Part shown: positions 25,888 through 33,956 of the stretch, piece by piece
How positions within the stretch are numbered: the first letter of the stretch is position 1
Layout: each line of letters opens with the position of its first letter
NCBI RefSeq assembly: GCF_003253745.1
Contig: NZ_MZXV01000017.1
Coordinates: 1-64,000, forward strand
Direction: 5' to 3'
Length of the DNA: 64,000 nt
Source of the DNA: Mesorhizobium kowhaii
GTDB taxonomy: Bacteria; Pseudomonadota; Alphaproteobacteria; Rhizobiales; Rhizobiaceae
The notes under the pieces: generated by a model
The model's input: the letters and a program-made list of their open reading frames with translations, nothing else
What the model was told of the DNA's origin: nothing
Database searches by the model: none
Position numbers and translations under genes: made by a program

Positions 25888-26451
25888 TCAACTTCCCAAC
25901 TCGGAGGGCAGGTCGTGCAGTCGTGCACCACTGTCCAATTGGAACGCCCCGCACCAAAGTCGGCGTGCGCGCTCCATGGCTGTGGCGCGCAATCGCCGTG
26001 GAATGCCCTCGGCATCGGTCGCGACCGTATCCCAAGCTGGCCCTGGTATGTCGCGCCAGACAACATTGAGATGGACAGCCGCGTGGTCGAACAGATGCCG
26101 TAGCGCCCGGCTGGGTAGGGTGGCGCCAAGCTCGATTTGTCCGATCCGTCCTGCATCGTCGTCGTACATGGGAGGCAGCGCCTCACCTGCCACCGCCGCC
26201 TCTGCTTGCCGACTGATTGCCCGTGCCTGATACGCGATGTCACAAATCACATGTGCTCGTGTCCATCCGGGAACTTTGGAGGGCTCATAGAGTGCGTCAT
26301 CGCCAAGTTCGTTCAGCTTTCGGGCGAAGTAAGCGGTGCCTGACCGGGCAAGCCGCAACTCCTTCGCCGGCGCCTCTGGGGCGTCGTATCGTGCGCCGGA
26401 CCCCTGCCGTTCACGCAGAGCTTCGCGCGCTGCATCGAGGTCGCTTATCAA
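25888..26451 (-). CDS. maleylpyruvate isomerase N-terminal (MDMPI/DinB-like) protein
   Basis: 187 residues, four-helix bundle of the mycothiol-dependent maleylpyruvate isomerase type: VPGWTRAHVICDIAYQARA near residue 65 (first metal His), LFDHAAVHLNVVW near 122 (further His residues). Known members use mycothiol, which Proteobacteria do not make, so the thiol here is unclear. Its ATG overlaps the gentisate dioxygenase stop by 4 bases. The same operon also has a glutathione-type isomerase, so two unrelated candidates exist for one step. Confidence 0.82.
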   Translation of the reverse strand: MISDLDAAREALRERQGSGARYDAPEAPAKELRLARSGTAYFARKLNELGDDALYEPSKVPGWTRAHVICDIAYQARAISRQAEAAVAGEALPPMYDDDAGRIGQIELGATLPSRALRHLFDHAAVHLNVVWRDIPGPAWDTVATDAEGIPRRLRATAMERARRLWCGAFQLDSGARLHDLPSELGS

Positions 26452-27524
26452 TTGCCGCTCTCGACAAGTGTGCGGTTAAAGTTCAGCCGCTCGATAATGG
26501 GAGCGTCCGAGAACCGGAAGAGGTCGAACTGCGTTCTCGCTTCGAGCGACCAGGGTATCCACGATGGAACCACGAAGATGTCGCCTTTTTCCAGCTCGTA
26601 CGTTACCCCGCCCATGACGACAGCACCGCGGCCGTCGAACACTTGAAAGACCGAGGATCCGACTTCCCGCCTCGCTGCGGTCTCCGCACCGTCGCGGAGA
26701 CGGTGGAACTCAGCGCGGATCGTCGGCATGACGTCGCCGCCGGTCGTCGGATTGACGAAGCGGACCGCAGCGTGGCCCTGCTCGACGGTGGCCGGCTGCC
26801 CCTCCTCCTCGAGCAACAATTGTTCGGTGAGCGCCCGGTCGGTATGTTCCCAACGATAGGCTGCGATTGGTGAGGAAACAGTGTTCTCCAAACCTGACAG
26901 GGGACGCAAGCCAGGGTAGGTCCATAGCCGCTCGCTGCGGGAAAACCTTGGAGTGGCATAGTCGGTCACTCGCTCGGAACCGAACTCGAAGAACCCAACA
27001 TCGTTGTTGTAAGAGAAAGGAATGTCGAGACCGTCGATCCACGCCATCGGCTGGTCGGTCTCGTTGTGATGGCCGTGGAAATTCCAGCCCGGGGTCAACA
27101 AAAAGTCGCCCCTGCTCATGCGAACCGGGTCGCCATTGACAACGGTCCAGACCCCCTCGCCCTCCACGACAAAACGGAAAGCGTTTTGGGAATGGCGGTG
27201 TTCAGGCGCAGTTTCCTTGGGGCCAAGATATTGGATCGCACACCAGAGAGTTGGCGAGACATAGGCCTCGCCACCGAAGCCGGGATTGGCAAGGCCGATA
27301 GCTCGCCGCTCGCCCCCGCGGCCAACAGGAACAAGATCTCCAGAGGCCTGCGCCAATGGAAAGAGATCCCCCCATTTCCACACATGCGGCACCGCCTTGG
27401 GGCGTGGCTGGCGCGGCATCAAATCACCAAGCTGCGTCCAAAGCGGGTTGAGGTGGTGATCCTTGAAATCCGCATAGAGCTTGCGCAGCGCAGGCGTGTC
27501 TTCAGGCTGCATCGCACTGGTCAT
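26448..27524 (-). CDS. gentisate 1,2-dioxygenase
   Basis: 358 residues, bicupin of the gentisate/1-hydroxy-2-naphthoate dioxygenase family. The N-terminal cupin carries the Fe(II) ligands: EHRHSQNAFRFVVEG (about residues 107-121) and FHGHHNE (about 152). Also present are LTPGWNFHGH and AWIDGLDIPF. It cleaves gentisate (2,5-dihydroxybenzoate) to maleylpyruvate with O2. GGAG precedes the ATG. It is the first gene of the operon; the perfect palindrome at 27543-27564 is only 18 bases upstream, in position to block transcription. Confidence 0.94.
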   Translation of the reverse strand: MTSAMQPEDTPALRKLYADFKDHHLNPLWTQLGDLMPRQPRPKAVPHVWKWGDLFPLAQASGDLVPVGRGGERRAIGLANPGFGGEAYVSPTLWCAIQYLGPKETAPEHRHSQNAFRFVVEGEGVWTVVNGDPVRMSRGDFLLTPGWNFHGHHNETDQPMAWIDGLDIPFSYNNDVGFFEFGSERVTDYATPRFSRSERLWTYPGLRPLSGLENTVSSPIAAYRWEHTDRALTEQLLLEEEGQPATVEQGHAAVRFVNPTTGGDVMPTIRAEFHRLRDGAETAARREVGSSVFQVFDGRGAVVMGGVTYELEKGDIFVVPSWIPWSLEARTQFDLFRFSDAPIIERLNFNRTLVESGN

Positions 27525-27542
27525 TGGCGTTCTCCAAACGAT

Positions 27543-27564
27543 ATTAGTACGTATACGTACTAAT
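27543..27564. promoter_or_regulatory. perfect 22-bp palindrome, probable MarR operator
   Basis: Each 11-base half is ATTAGTACGTA and the two abut without a spacer. It lies between the divergent gentisate dioxygenase (start 27524) and MarR (start 27612) genes. The shape is typical of MarR-dimer operators. Confidence 0.85.
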
Positions 27565-27611
27565 TCCGTTTGTCAATTGTTGTCGAGGCGGAGCGCTGCT
27601 AGGAGACCATC

Positions 27612-28040
27612 ATGGCAATCATCCATCAGTTTCCTGGCTACCTGATCCGCCGACTGCACCAGCTCTCTGTGTCGATCTTTACCCAAAGGACGCAAGAGGC
27701 TGGCTTCGATCTGACCCAGCTTCAGTTCGCTGTGCTCTCTGTGGTGGACGAGAACCCGGAGATCGATCAGGCGAAGCTGTCGATCTTGGTTGATATGGAC
27801 AAGGTAACGATAGGAGACGTGGTTTCACGGCTCGAGACTCGTCAATTGATCCGCCGCCTCATCAAGACTTCGGATCGGCGGGCTCGCACCCTGACGCTGA
27901 CGAAGAGCGGCAAGGCTTTACTGAGAGATGTACAGCCGCACGTGATCAAAATTCAGGATGAAATTCTGCGATCGTTGTCGCCCGAGGAGCGCTTCAATTT
28001 CGTAAGTCTGATCACCAAAGCATGCCGGCCTTCCGACTGA
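27612..28040 (+). CDS. MarR-family regulator of the gentisate operon
   Basis: 142 residues. Winged HTH at about 30-100 (LTQLQFAVLSVVDENPEIDQAKLS, DKVTIGDVVSRLETRQLIRR, wing SDRRARTLTLTKSG) between two dimerisation helices. Proteins of this type repress aromatic-degradation operons until the substrate or an intermediate binds. AGGAG precedes the ATG. The divergent position and the shared palindrome make self-control and control of the gentisate genes likely. The inducer is not visible from sequence. Confidence 0.9.
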   Translation: MAIIHQFPGYLIRRLHQLSVSIFTQRTQEAGFDLTQLQFAVLSVVDENPEIDQAKLSILVDMDKVTIGDVVSRLETRQLIRRLIKTSDRRARTLTLTKSGKALLRDVQPHVIKIQDEILRSLSPEERFNFVSLITKACRPSD

Positions 28041-28145
28041 CTCGCCCTTTTGCATGATGAAAACAAGGCAATCTCAACCAGCCGGTGCACAGTGGTGCGC
28101 CTCTTGGAAACCGTCCCGTTAATGCGGTGATTTTTTCAGATTTAA

Positions 28146-28167
28146 ATGTAATTATGTCATTGACACA
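28146..28167 (+). promoter_or_regulatory. TGTCA-T-TGACA palindrome before the F420-type reductase gene
   Basis: Core palindrome at 28155-28165 with an AT-rich left flank; 19 of 22 bases agree with the site in front of the Rrf2 gene (15983-16004). It is 100 bases before the start at 28267. Confidence 0.5.
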
Positions 28168-28266
28168 TTAATATTCAATTGGCAAGGATACGCACTGAGG
28201 GGAGCGGACAGCGTTGAGGCGCTGCCGTTCCGCAACTCACCCCCCCAACATCAATAGGAGCAAGAA

Positions 28267-28911
28267 ATGAGTATCGGTATTATCGGAGCGGGCGCCCTTG
28301 GTTCCAACGTGGCGCGCATGCTGGCAAAGAGTGGTGTCTCAGCAACGATAGCCAATAGCCGCGGCCCGGATTCCCTGGCGGGTCTCGTCGCAGAACTGGG
28401 CCCGTCGATCACGGCCGGGACCACAAAAGAGGCCGCCAGCGCTGACATTGTCGTCGTGGCCGTGCGCTGGGTCGATCTCCAGAACACCCTTGGCAATCTA
28501 CCGGCTTGGAACGGCCGCATCGTGATCGACGGCACCAATCCGGTCGAGTTCCTTGACCCGAACTCGCCGGACGCGAAGGACCCGAATAATCCGCTTGCTG
28601 CCTACGGCATCAAGGCAATCGATCTTGGCGGCCTGCATTCCAGCCAGGTGTTTCGCAAATTGGTTCCCGGTGCTCGGGTCGTGAAGGCATTGAACCACTT
28701 CGACGTCAATCTTCTGCCGGAGCCGGCAGTATCGGGTGGGCAGAGGGTTCTGTTCTACTCGGGCGACGACGCCGATGCGAAAGCTGAAGTCCGCAAGATT
28801 CTCGAGCTAACCGGCTCTTTCCCGGTCGACCTCGGCGTGCTCGACGTCGGCGGGCCGCTTGCATCGCTGCCGTTCGGTCCTCTCGCGGCGATCAATTTCA
28901 TAAAGATCTGA
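28267..28911 (+). CDS. F420H2:NADP oxidoreductase-like NAD(P)-binding protein
   Basis: 214 residues, Rossmann fold: GIIGAGALGSNVARMLAKSG at 4-23, then ADIVVVAVRW and VIDGTNPVEF. It resembles the NADPH-dependent F420 reductase / pyrroline-5-carboxylate reductase-like family common in bacteria lacking F420, where it probably reduces other substrates. ATTAGGAGC-like ribosome site (AGGAG) before the ATG. A single-gene unit with a candidate operator upstream that is shared with the Rrf2 gene and the SDR operon. Confidence 0.87.
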   Translation: MSIGIIGAGALGSNVARMLAKSGVSATIANSRGPDSLAGLVAELGPSITAGTTKEAASADIVVVAVRWVDLQNTLGNLPAWNGRIVIDGTNPVEFLDPNSPDAKDPNNPLAAYGIKAIDLGGLHSSQVFRKLVPGARVVKALNHFDVNLLPEPAVSGGQRVLFYSGDDADAKAEVRKILELTGSFPVDLGVLDVGGPLASLPFGPLAAINFIKI

Positions 28912-29128
28912 CATCACATCTCTGAACAGCCAACCGGCCTGGAGCGCCCATCGAGCCGCTCCGGGCTAACCGGCGACTTAAGCCGTTGTTGAAATCGGCC
29001 TATGCGCAATGCGACTCGCAGTTTCTAACGATCTTCAAGAGTTCGGTCGAGACTGGCCCTGGGAACGCGATGCTAGCGCCCCAAAGTCAACTGCAAATCC
29101 GGACACAGCGCTCCAGGAACCGGGGCAA

Positions 29129-30283
29129 TTATTTGTGCACGGCTTCAGAAGGCAGTCGATGAATCCAGCCTTTGCGTGAATGGCCCTTCGCATATCCATA
29201 GGCGAAGAGCGAGCCCATATAGCTGGTGGAAAGCCCGTCCTTTTCCTGATCGGTAAATTCACTGCCAATGTAGGTTAGATTGAATTTGAAATGCTTGCGC
29301 CGGGCTAGGTTGTGAGATTCGAAGATCGCCCACCGCGTTTGCTGCTTTACAAGTGTGCTTGCGCTCCGCGCGGCGATGGTTCTGGTGTCCCCACGAACGA
29401 CCTGGAAATCGCGATGGATCTTGTTGTTGATCAATATATAGAGATTGATCGGCGGTCCTGGCAGGTGTTGCCCTCGCAACAGGAATGGTTCTGGCAAAGT
29501 CAGCACCGGAGCCGTCACGCTGCCGTCGACGTGCATCTCCTGAAAATGGCGGCCGCCGGCCTCAACATCGATTAGGACCGGCGGAAAAATGACGGGAATG
29601 CTTGCCGAGGCGGTGACCACGTTACGGAACAGGGCCAGAGCCTCCGGCGTACCCACCTCAGCGATTTTACCCATACTCCAGATGTTGGTTCGCTGTGTAT
29701 CCAGATTGGTCGTGATGATGAGAAGAATCCGTCCTTTGGCGCTCTCGTCGGCGACGGCGCGGAGCAGCTTGTCGTCGACATAGTGATCGACGAGGTGTTT
29801 CAAGCGATTGTTGGCGAACGGCCCCGCCGTGGAGAGCATGCTGAGAGGTCCTTGTCCGTCCAGCAGATTGGCGGCGATGCCGCTAGTGTAAAGCTCTTTG
29901 AGCGTCCCGTCATACTGAGGGCCGAGGAAGGCAAACGGGGCGATTAAGGCGCCTGTGCTGACGCCCGATACAGCTGAGAATTGGGGGCGCGTTCCTGAAT
30001 CCGACAGACCGGCAAGGAAGCCGGCGCCGAAAGCCCCGTGAGCCCCTCCGCCGGAAAGTGCAAGGTAGGTAATCTCTCCGTCGAAGGTCGCGCGAGGTCG
30101 GAGTTGGTAGAGCGTCCGGCTGGGATCGTCGACGAAATACCGCAGATTGGACACGTCGAGGACGTTGGGCCTGGCGGCCTCAACGGCGCTGTATGAAGAC
30201 CGTTGAAGGGTGCCATAGCTGGCCAAGGACAAGACGACGGTTGAAGCCAGCGATCTCGCACCGCCTGATTGACGAATTGTCAT
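29129..30283 (-). CDS. patatin-like phospholipase, probably exported
   Basis: 384 residues. Patatin features in order: oxyanion loop SGGGAHGAFGAGFL (about residue 80), nucleophile GVSTGA (Ser about 108), and the dyad Asp in HVDGSV (about 255). The N-terminus (MTIRQSGGARSLASTVVLSL) could be a signal sequence or membrane anchor. Start at 30283, with GGAGG 5-6 bases ahead; the frame is open further upstream but only overlaps the preceding DoxX gene. Third gene of an azoR-doxX-patatin operon. It should hydrolyse acyl lipids. Confidence 0.87.
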   Translation of the reverse strand: MTIRQSGGARSLASTVVLSLASYGTLQRSSYSAVEAARPNVLDVSNLRYFVDDPSRTLYQLRPRATFDGEITYLALSGGGAHGAFGAGFLAGLSDSGTRPQFSAVSGVSTGALIAPFAFLGPQYDGTLKELYTSGIAANLLDGQGPLSMLSTAGPFANNRLKHLVDHYVDDKLLRAVADESAKGRILLIITTNLDTQRTNIWSMGKIAEVGTPEALALFRNVVTASASIPVIFPPVLIDVEAGGRHFQEMHVDGSVTAPVLTLPEPFLLRGQHLPGPPINLYILINNKIHRDFQVVRGDTRTIAARSASTLVKQQTRWAIFESHNLARRKHFKFNLTYIGSEFTDQEKDGLSTSYMGSLFAYGYAKGHSRKGWIHRLPSEAVHK

Positions 30284-30296
30284 CGATTCCTCCGCG

Positions 30297-30803
30297 TCAA
30301 CCTTTCCGCTCAGCCAAGGGGACGATCCGATTATCCAGGGCCGCAGGAACAGGAGATCGACCTTGCTGATCCATGGCGCTCCCGAACTTACGCGATGCGG
30401 GCTTCCCCGCTCTCGGTGCCCTTTCATCGCCCTTGCCAAAGGCGACAATGTCAGCGACGAGCTGCCTGGGAGCTGTCGCCGCGAGGGGGATGAACCCTTC
30501 GCCAAACCAGGGAGCGTTCGCGATGTTCCAAAGGACTTGCAAGCGCATGATTAGCCCGACAGCCAACCCGCAGATTGCAAGTAGCAGTCCGATCATCCTG
30601 ATCCTTGCGCCGATTATGACCGTCGCTGCCCTGCCCAGTTCCCAGATGCCGACAAGATAGGCGAGCATCCTCGCTTCTGGCACGTGCAGGCTTGCGAGCA
30701 ATCCGGCAAAGCTGGAAGGGTCAGTCAGCTTCCCCAGCCCGGCCGAGAAGAACAGTATTGCGAACACAGACCGCACAACAAACGGCAAAAAATTGTCGCG
30801 CAT
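30297..30803 (-). CDS. DoxX-family membrane protein
   Basis: 168 residues. Four membrane helices in the first 125 residues (FVVRSVFAILFFSAGLGKL, then LAYLVGIWELGRAATVIIG, and two more) with the AGLGKL motif. A polar tail of about 45 residues follows (GKGDERAPRAGK...). It lies 18 bases after azoR and 13 before the patatin gene. DoxX-like proteins often accompany quinone or azo reductases; the role here is inferred from that company only. Confidence 0.8.
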   Translation of the reverse strand: MRDNFLPFVVRSVFAILFFSAGLGKLTDPSSFAGLLASLHVPEARMLAYLVGIWELGRAATVIIGARIRMIGLLLAICGLAVGLIMRLQVLWNIANAPWFGEGFIPLAATAPRQLVADIVAFGKGDERAPRAGKPASRKFGSAMDQQGRSPVPAALDNRIVPLAERKG

Positions 30804-30821
30804 CGCTATCGTCTTTCCTCG

Positions 30822-31448
30822 TCAGGCAGCGTGCCTCAGGCTCCGAGTGTGGCCTTGGATCTTTGACCGGGCCGCCGCGATCGCCTGTTCGCGCTGAGCC
30901 TTCCCGAGCGCCAACCCTTCCGCGCGGACAAAGGTGATGTCTGTGATGCCGAAGAAGTTGAAAACGCTGCGCAGGTAGGTTTCCTGATGGTCGAGCGCGG
31001 CCATCTGGGTTTCGGGCCCGTAAAGCCCTCCGCGCGAGGAGGCGATGATCACGCGTTTGTCACCGGCAAGGCCTACCGGCCCTTTTTCAGTGTATCGGAA
31101 CGTCTTGCCGGCAACGGCAAGACGGTCAATCCAGGCCTTCAACTGACTTGGAATGCTGAAATTATACATTGGGGCACCGACCACGACCACGTCGGCGGCA
31201 AGAAACGCCTCGAGGGCATCGGCGCCGGCGGCGATGTCTTCCGCCAGTGCTGACGTTTCGGGTGCCGAGCCCTGCCCCGCCGCGAGATGATGGCCTGTTA
31301 AGTGTCCGATCGGTTGGGCTGCAAGATCAAGCCGCTCGACCTCGAAACTCGGTTGAGCCGCCACTTCGGCCGCCACGATCGCCTGCGACAGCTGCCTGCT
31401 GACCGAAGCTTGGCCGAGAATGCTGGAGTCCACATGGAGGAGTTTCAT
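30822..31448 (-). CDS. azoR: FMN-dependent NADH-azoreductase
   Basis: 208 residues, flavodoxin-like AzoR family: [20 protein letters not shown] (FMN-phosphate loop), [19 protein letters not shown] near residue 95, SSRGGLYG and [15 protein letters not shown]. These dimers reduce azo compounds and quinones with NADH. The ribosome site GAGGAA lies in the 3' arm of a hairpin (31455-31486). A decayed LysR gene stands on the other strand at 31640-31790, in the usual place for an azoR regulator. Confidence 0.92.
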   Translation of the reverse strand: MKLLHVDSSILGQASVSRQLSQAIVAAEVAAQPSFEVERLDLAAQPIGHLTGHHLAAGQGSAPETSALAEDIAAGADALEAFLAADVVVVGAPMYNFSIPSQLKAWIDRLAVAGKTFRYTEKGPVGLAGDKRVIIASSRGGLYGPETQMAALDHQETYLRSVFNFFGITDITFVRAEGLALGKAQREQAIAAARSKIQGHTRSLRHAA

Positions 31449-31454
31449 GGCTTC

Positions 31455-31486
31455 TTCCTCTGCAATCGAGTTGAACTACAGAGGAA
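31455..31486 (-). promoter_or_regulatory. azoR: hairpin that could hide the azoR ribosome site
   Basis: On the mRNA strand TTCCTCTG (31486-31479) pairs with CAGAGGAA (31462-31455) across a 16-base loop, extendable by G-U pairs. The 3' arm contains the Shine-Dalgarno GAGGAA, six bases before the ATG. Pairing would block initiation. Confidence 0.45.
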
Positions 31487-31639
31487 AAATGGGCCTCAAC
31501 ACTCCATCCTGTTAGCCTGTATAATCCGATGAGAAGTATCGAATTTTGAGATGGTACGCTAGCTGATCCAAGCTTGGTCTTCCCAGTTCGAGGAGCAGAG
31601 GCGACGGCGCCTAGAAAGACTCCGAATGGCGGGGAAACA

Positions 31640-31790
31640 GGGCCGCAAGCCGGCAAGATCGGGCAGCAATCCGCGGTGGGCCGGACAATCTCAGGGCTGG
31701 AGACGCAGCTCAAGATGGTGCTTTTCGAGCGACTGGGACGAGGCCGTCGGCAATCGTTAACTCGCCACTCCTGCCATTGGGCATCCTAGG
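31640..31790 (+). pseudogene. remnant of a LysR regulator gene
   Basis: In the frame ending at the stop at 31789 the sequence reads QSAVGRTISGLETQLKMVLF then ERLGRG, a typical LysR recognition helix and wing start (normal form: QPAVSRQISxLExQLGxxLFERxGR). The helix before it and everything after the first 60 residues are missing or scrambled. It faces away from azoR, as functional LysR regulators of azoreductases usually do. Confidence 0.7.
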
Positions 31791-31820
31791 GCCGGATCGA
31801 TGTTTTGTTCAGCGCGTAGC

Positions 31821-33026
31821 TTAGGTTGAAAGCGCACCGGCTGCAGCGGCCTCAGCTTTGATTTCGCCAAGATCGCCAATGGTGAACGAGTGGACCTCAT
31901 CACCGCGCCCATCTCTCAGCTTCGCGACCCAATCCGGATCGGCTAGTGTACTGCGACCGACCGCGACCAGATCGAATTCGCCTGCATTGAAGCCGCGGAG
32001 CAGTTCATCGATATTGCCGCCCAGGTCCTTGTGCCCCTCTTTGCCGTGAAACGTGTCGAACATATCGACGTCTAGTCCCACGCTCCCGACTGCAATCACT
32101 GGCGCGCCGCTGAGGCGCTTTGTCCAGCCGGCGAGGCTGAGACTGGAAGTGGGCCATTCTGGTTGCCAGAAGCGGCGAGAGGAGGCGTGGAGTAGATCGG
32201 CTCCCGCTTCCTGAAAGCCGTTCAGCATAATTCCGAGCTCTTCGGGGGAATTGAACACCCGGGCCTCTTGATCGGGAATCTTCCATTGCGAGAAGCGAAG
32301 TGAGATCGGAAACTCGGCGCCGACCTCTGCCCGAACAGATCGCACGATCTCGACCGGGTAGCGCAGCCGGTCGGCAATCCCGGGGCCACCATATTCATCA
32401 TCTCTGTGATTGGTTTCTGCCCAGAGAAATTGATCGAGGAGATATCCATGGCATGCAGGGATCTCGATGCCATCAACACCAATCCGCCTGGCCAGTCTGG
32501 CGGCCGATACAAACGCATCCCGGATAGACTTCAGGTCCGCAGCAGTGGCTGCGCGCCCCACAGCAACCCCAGCGCTTCTGAGTCCCGAGGGGCTCAACGT
32601 CGGGTGAATGGCATAGCTGTCGTCGCCGGTATCAGCCCTAAGCGCTCCCTCATGCCCAATTTGCAGAAAGATATGACCTCCGGCTTGATGCACGGCTTCT
32701 ACACACCGAGCCCATTCATCGACTGTGTCTTCAGCCAGTCGTCCGTATTTCGACGTGCGTGTCGCCGAGGGATGATCAATTGCGATGCTCTCGCTGATGA
32801 CCAACTGAACTCCGCCACGAACGCGTGCGGCATAGTACTCGCCCAGTTTGCGCGGCGGATGTCCGTTTACCGCCCATCCACGCTGCATGCTGGGCATAAC
32901 GAAGCGATTGCGGAGGTTGAGGCCACGGATGGAAAACGGCTGAAACAGCGGCGTAACGTCCGTCCGATGGACAGCGGATGACTGCGACGCAACACCACGT
33001 CCTTTTGCTGTCGGTTTCTCATTCAT
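31821..33026 (-). CDS. NADH:flavin oxidoreductase (OYE family) with an altered substrate-binding His
   Basis: 401 residues, TIM-barrel FMN enzyme: LFQPFSIRGLNLRNRFVMPS at the start, LQIGHEGA, then IPACHGYLLDQFLW, ISLRFSQWK and DLVAVGRSTLADPDW. In OYEs the pair H-x-x-H/N holds the substrate carbonyl; the paralogues here read HACHGY and HGAHGY, but this one reads PACHGY, so the first His is Pro (codon CCT). Fold and FMN residues look intact. It lies downstream of the SDR at 33142 after a hairpin. It is closest to the OYE at 39276. Confidence 0.9.
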   Translation of the reverse strand: MNEKPTAKGRGVASQSSAVHRTDVTPLFQPFSIRGLNLRNRFVMPSMQRGWAVNGHPPRKLGEYYAARVRGGVQLVISESIAIDHPSATRTSKYGRLAEDTVDEWARCVEAVHQAGGHIFLQIGHEGALRADTGDDSYAIHPTLSPSGLRSAGVAVGRAATAADLKSIRDAFVSAARLARRIGVDGIEIPACHGYLLDQFLWAETNHRDDEYGGPGIADRLRYPVEIVRSVRAEVGAEFPISLRFSQWKIPDQEARVFNSPEELGIMLNGFQEAGADLLHASSRRFWQPEWPTSSLSLAGWTKRLSGAPVIAVGSVGLDVDMFDTFHGKEGHKDLGGNIDELLRGFNAGEFDLVAVGRSTLADPDWVAKLRDGRGDEVHSFTIGDLGEIKAEAAAAGALST

Positions 33027-33049
33027 TCTTCAAATCCATCTACAATCGC

Positions 33050-33107
33050 GACCTTGACCAGGCTGACCCAAACAGCGCCGTGACGCTGTTTGGGCGAGTT
33101 CAAGGTC
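33050..33107 (-). terminator. two-step hairpin between SDR and OYE genes
   Basis: Inner perfect stem of 11 bases (CCCAAACAGCG at 33067-33077 with CGCTGTTTGGG at 33084-33094) and an outer stem GACCTTGA / TCAAGGTC (33050-33057, 33100-33107). It is 35 bases past the SDR stop and 24 before the OYE start. Termination or processing between the two genes is likely. Confidence 0.6.
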
Positions 33108-33141
33108 TTCCCGCAGTCGCGCCATCGACAAACTTTCATTC

Positions 33142-33915
33142 TCAAAAGAATGAGCCGCCAGAGACCTCAATGGTTTGCGCGGTGACCCAGCGATGACTGT
33201 CCAAAAGAAGCGCTGCGATCATCGGTCCGACGTCGTCTGGCACTCCCACCCGGCCGAGGGCGGTCTGGGAGGCTACGAACGCATTGATTTCAGAGTTGTC
33301 CCGCACTGCTCCTCCGCCAAAGTCCGTTTCGACTGCACCGGGAGAAATCGCGTTCACAGTGATCTTGCGAGATCCGAGCTCTTTTGCAAGGAACCGTGAA
33401 AGCGCGTCGGTTGCAGCTTTCATCGAACCGAGCACTGAATAACCCGCAAAAGTAACGCGCGTCAGGTTCCCCGTTACATTCACAATACGCCCACCGTCAG
33501 CCAATGCGGGGAGCAAGTTTTGCGTGAGAAAGAAGACACCCTTGAAATGCACATTCAAAAGCTGGTCGAAGGCTTCTTCGGTCGTCTCAGCGAACGGCGC
33601 CGCGTAGCCAATCCCAGCGCTGTTGACGAGCGCATAAAGATGCTCCTGATCCCAGCTCCTGAGTATTTCCTGGACCGATCGAGTGAAGGGCTCGAATGAT
33701 CGAATGTCCCCCGTGTCGAGACGAAGCGCAAAAGCCTTGCGCCCCATGTCCTCGATTTCAGCCACGACCGTTGCAGCTGCACGCTCATTGGAATGGTAAG
33801 TGATGATGACATCAATGCCCATTCTGGCGATACTCAACGCTGCGCTCCGGCCGATTCCGCGGCCGCCCCCTGTAACCAGGGCTACCTTCTGAAAAGCCAC
33901 AGTTGCTTGTGTCAT
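33142..33915 (-). CDS. SDR-family protein with Leu at the catalytic Tyr position
   Basis: 257 residues, close in sequence to the SDR at 18125-18892. TGGGRGIG cofactor loop, TYHSN (NADP(H)-type), NSAG. The catalytic stretch reads GYSVLGSMK where the paralogue has GYSAYAAMK: the Tyr of YxxxK is Leu (CTC), and the Ser of NLS is Thr (NVTGN). So two of the three catalytic side chains differ. The nearby Tyr of GYS is three residues too early for a normal site. Ribosome site AGGA before the ATG at 33915. It may be an inactive or repurposed SDR. Confidence 0.87.
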   Translation of the reverse strand: MTQATVAFQKVALVTGGGRGIGRSAALSIARMGIDVIITYHSNERAAATVVAEIEDMGRKAFALRLDTGDIRSFEPFTRSVQEILRSWDQEHLYALVNSAGIGYAAPFAETTEEAFDQLLNVHFKGVFFLTQNLLPALADGGRIVNVTGNLTRVTFAGYSVLGSMKAATDALSRFLAKELGSRKITVNAISPGAVETDFGGGAVRDNSEINAFVASQTALGRVGVPDDVGPMIAALLLDSHRWVTAQTIEVSGGSFF

Positions 33916-33956
33916 AAACTCGATCCTATTTGTTTTTTTAAGATTGCTTTGCGTAT

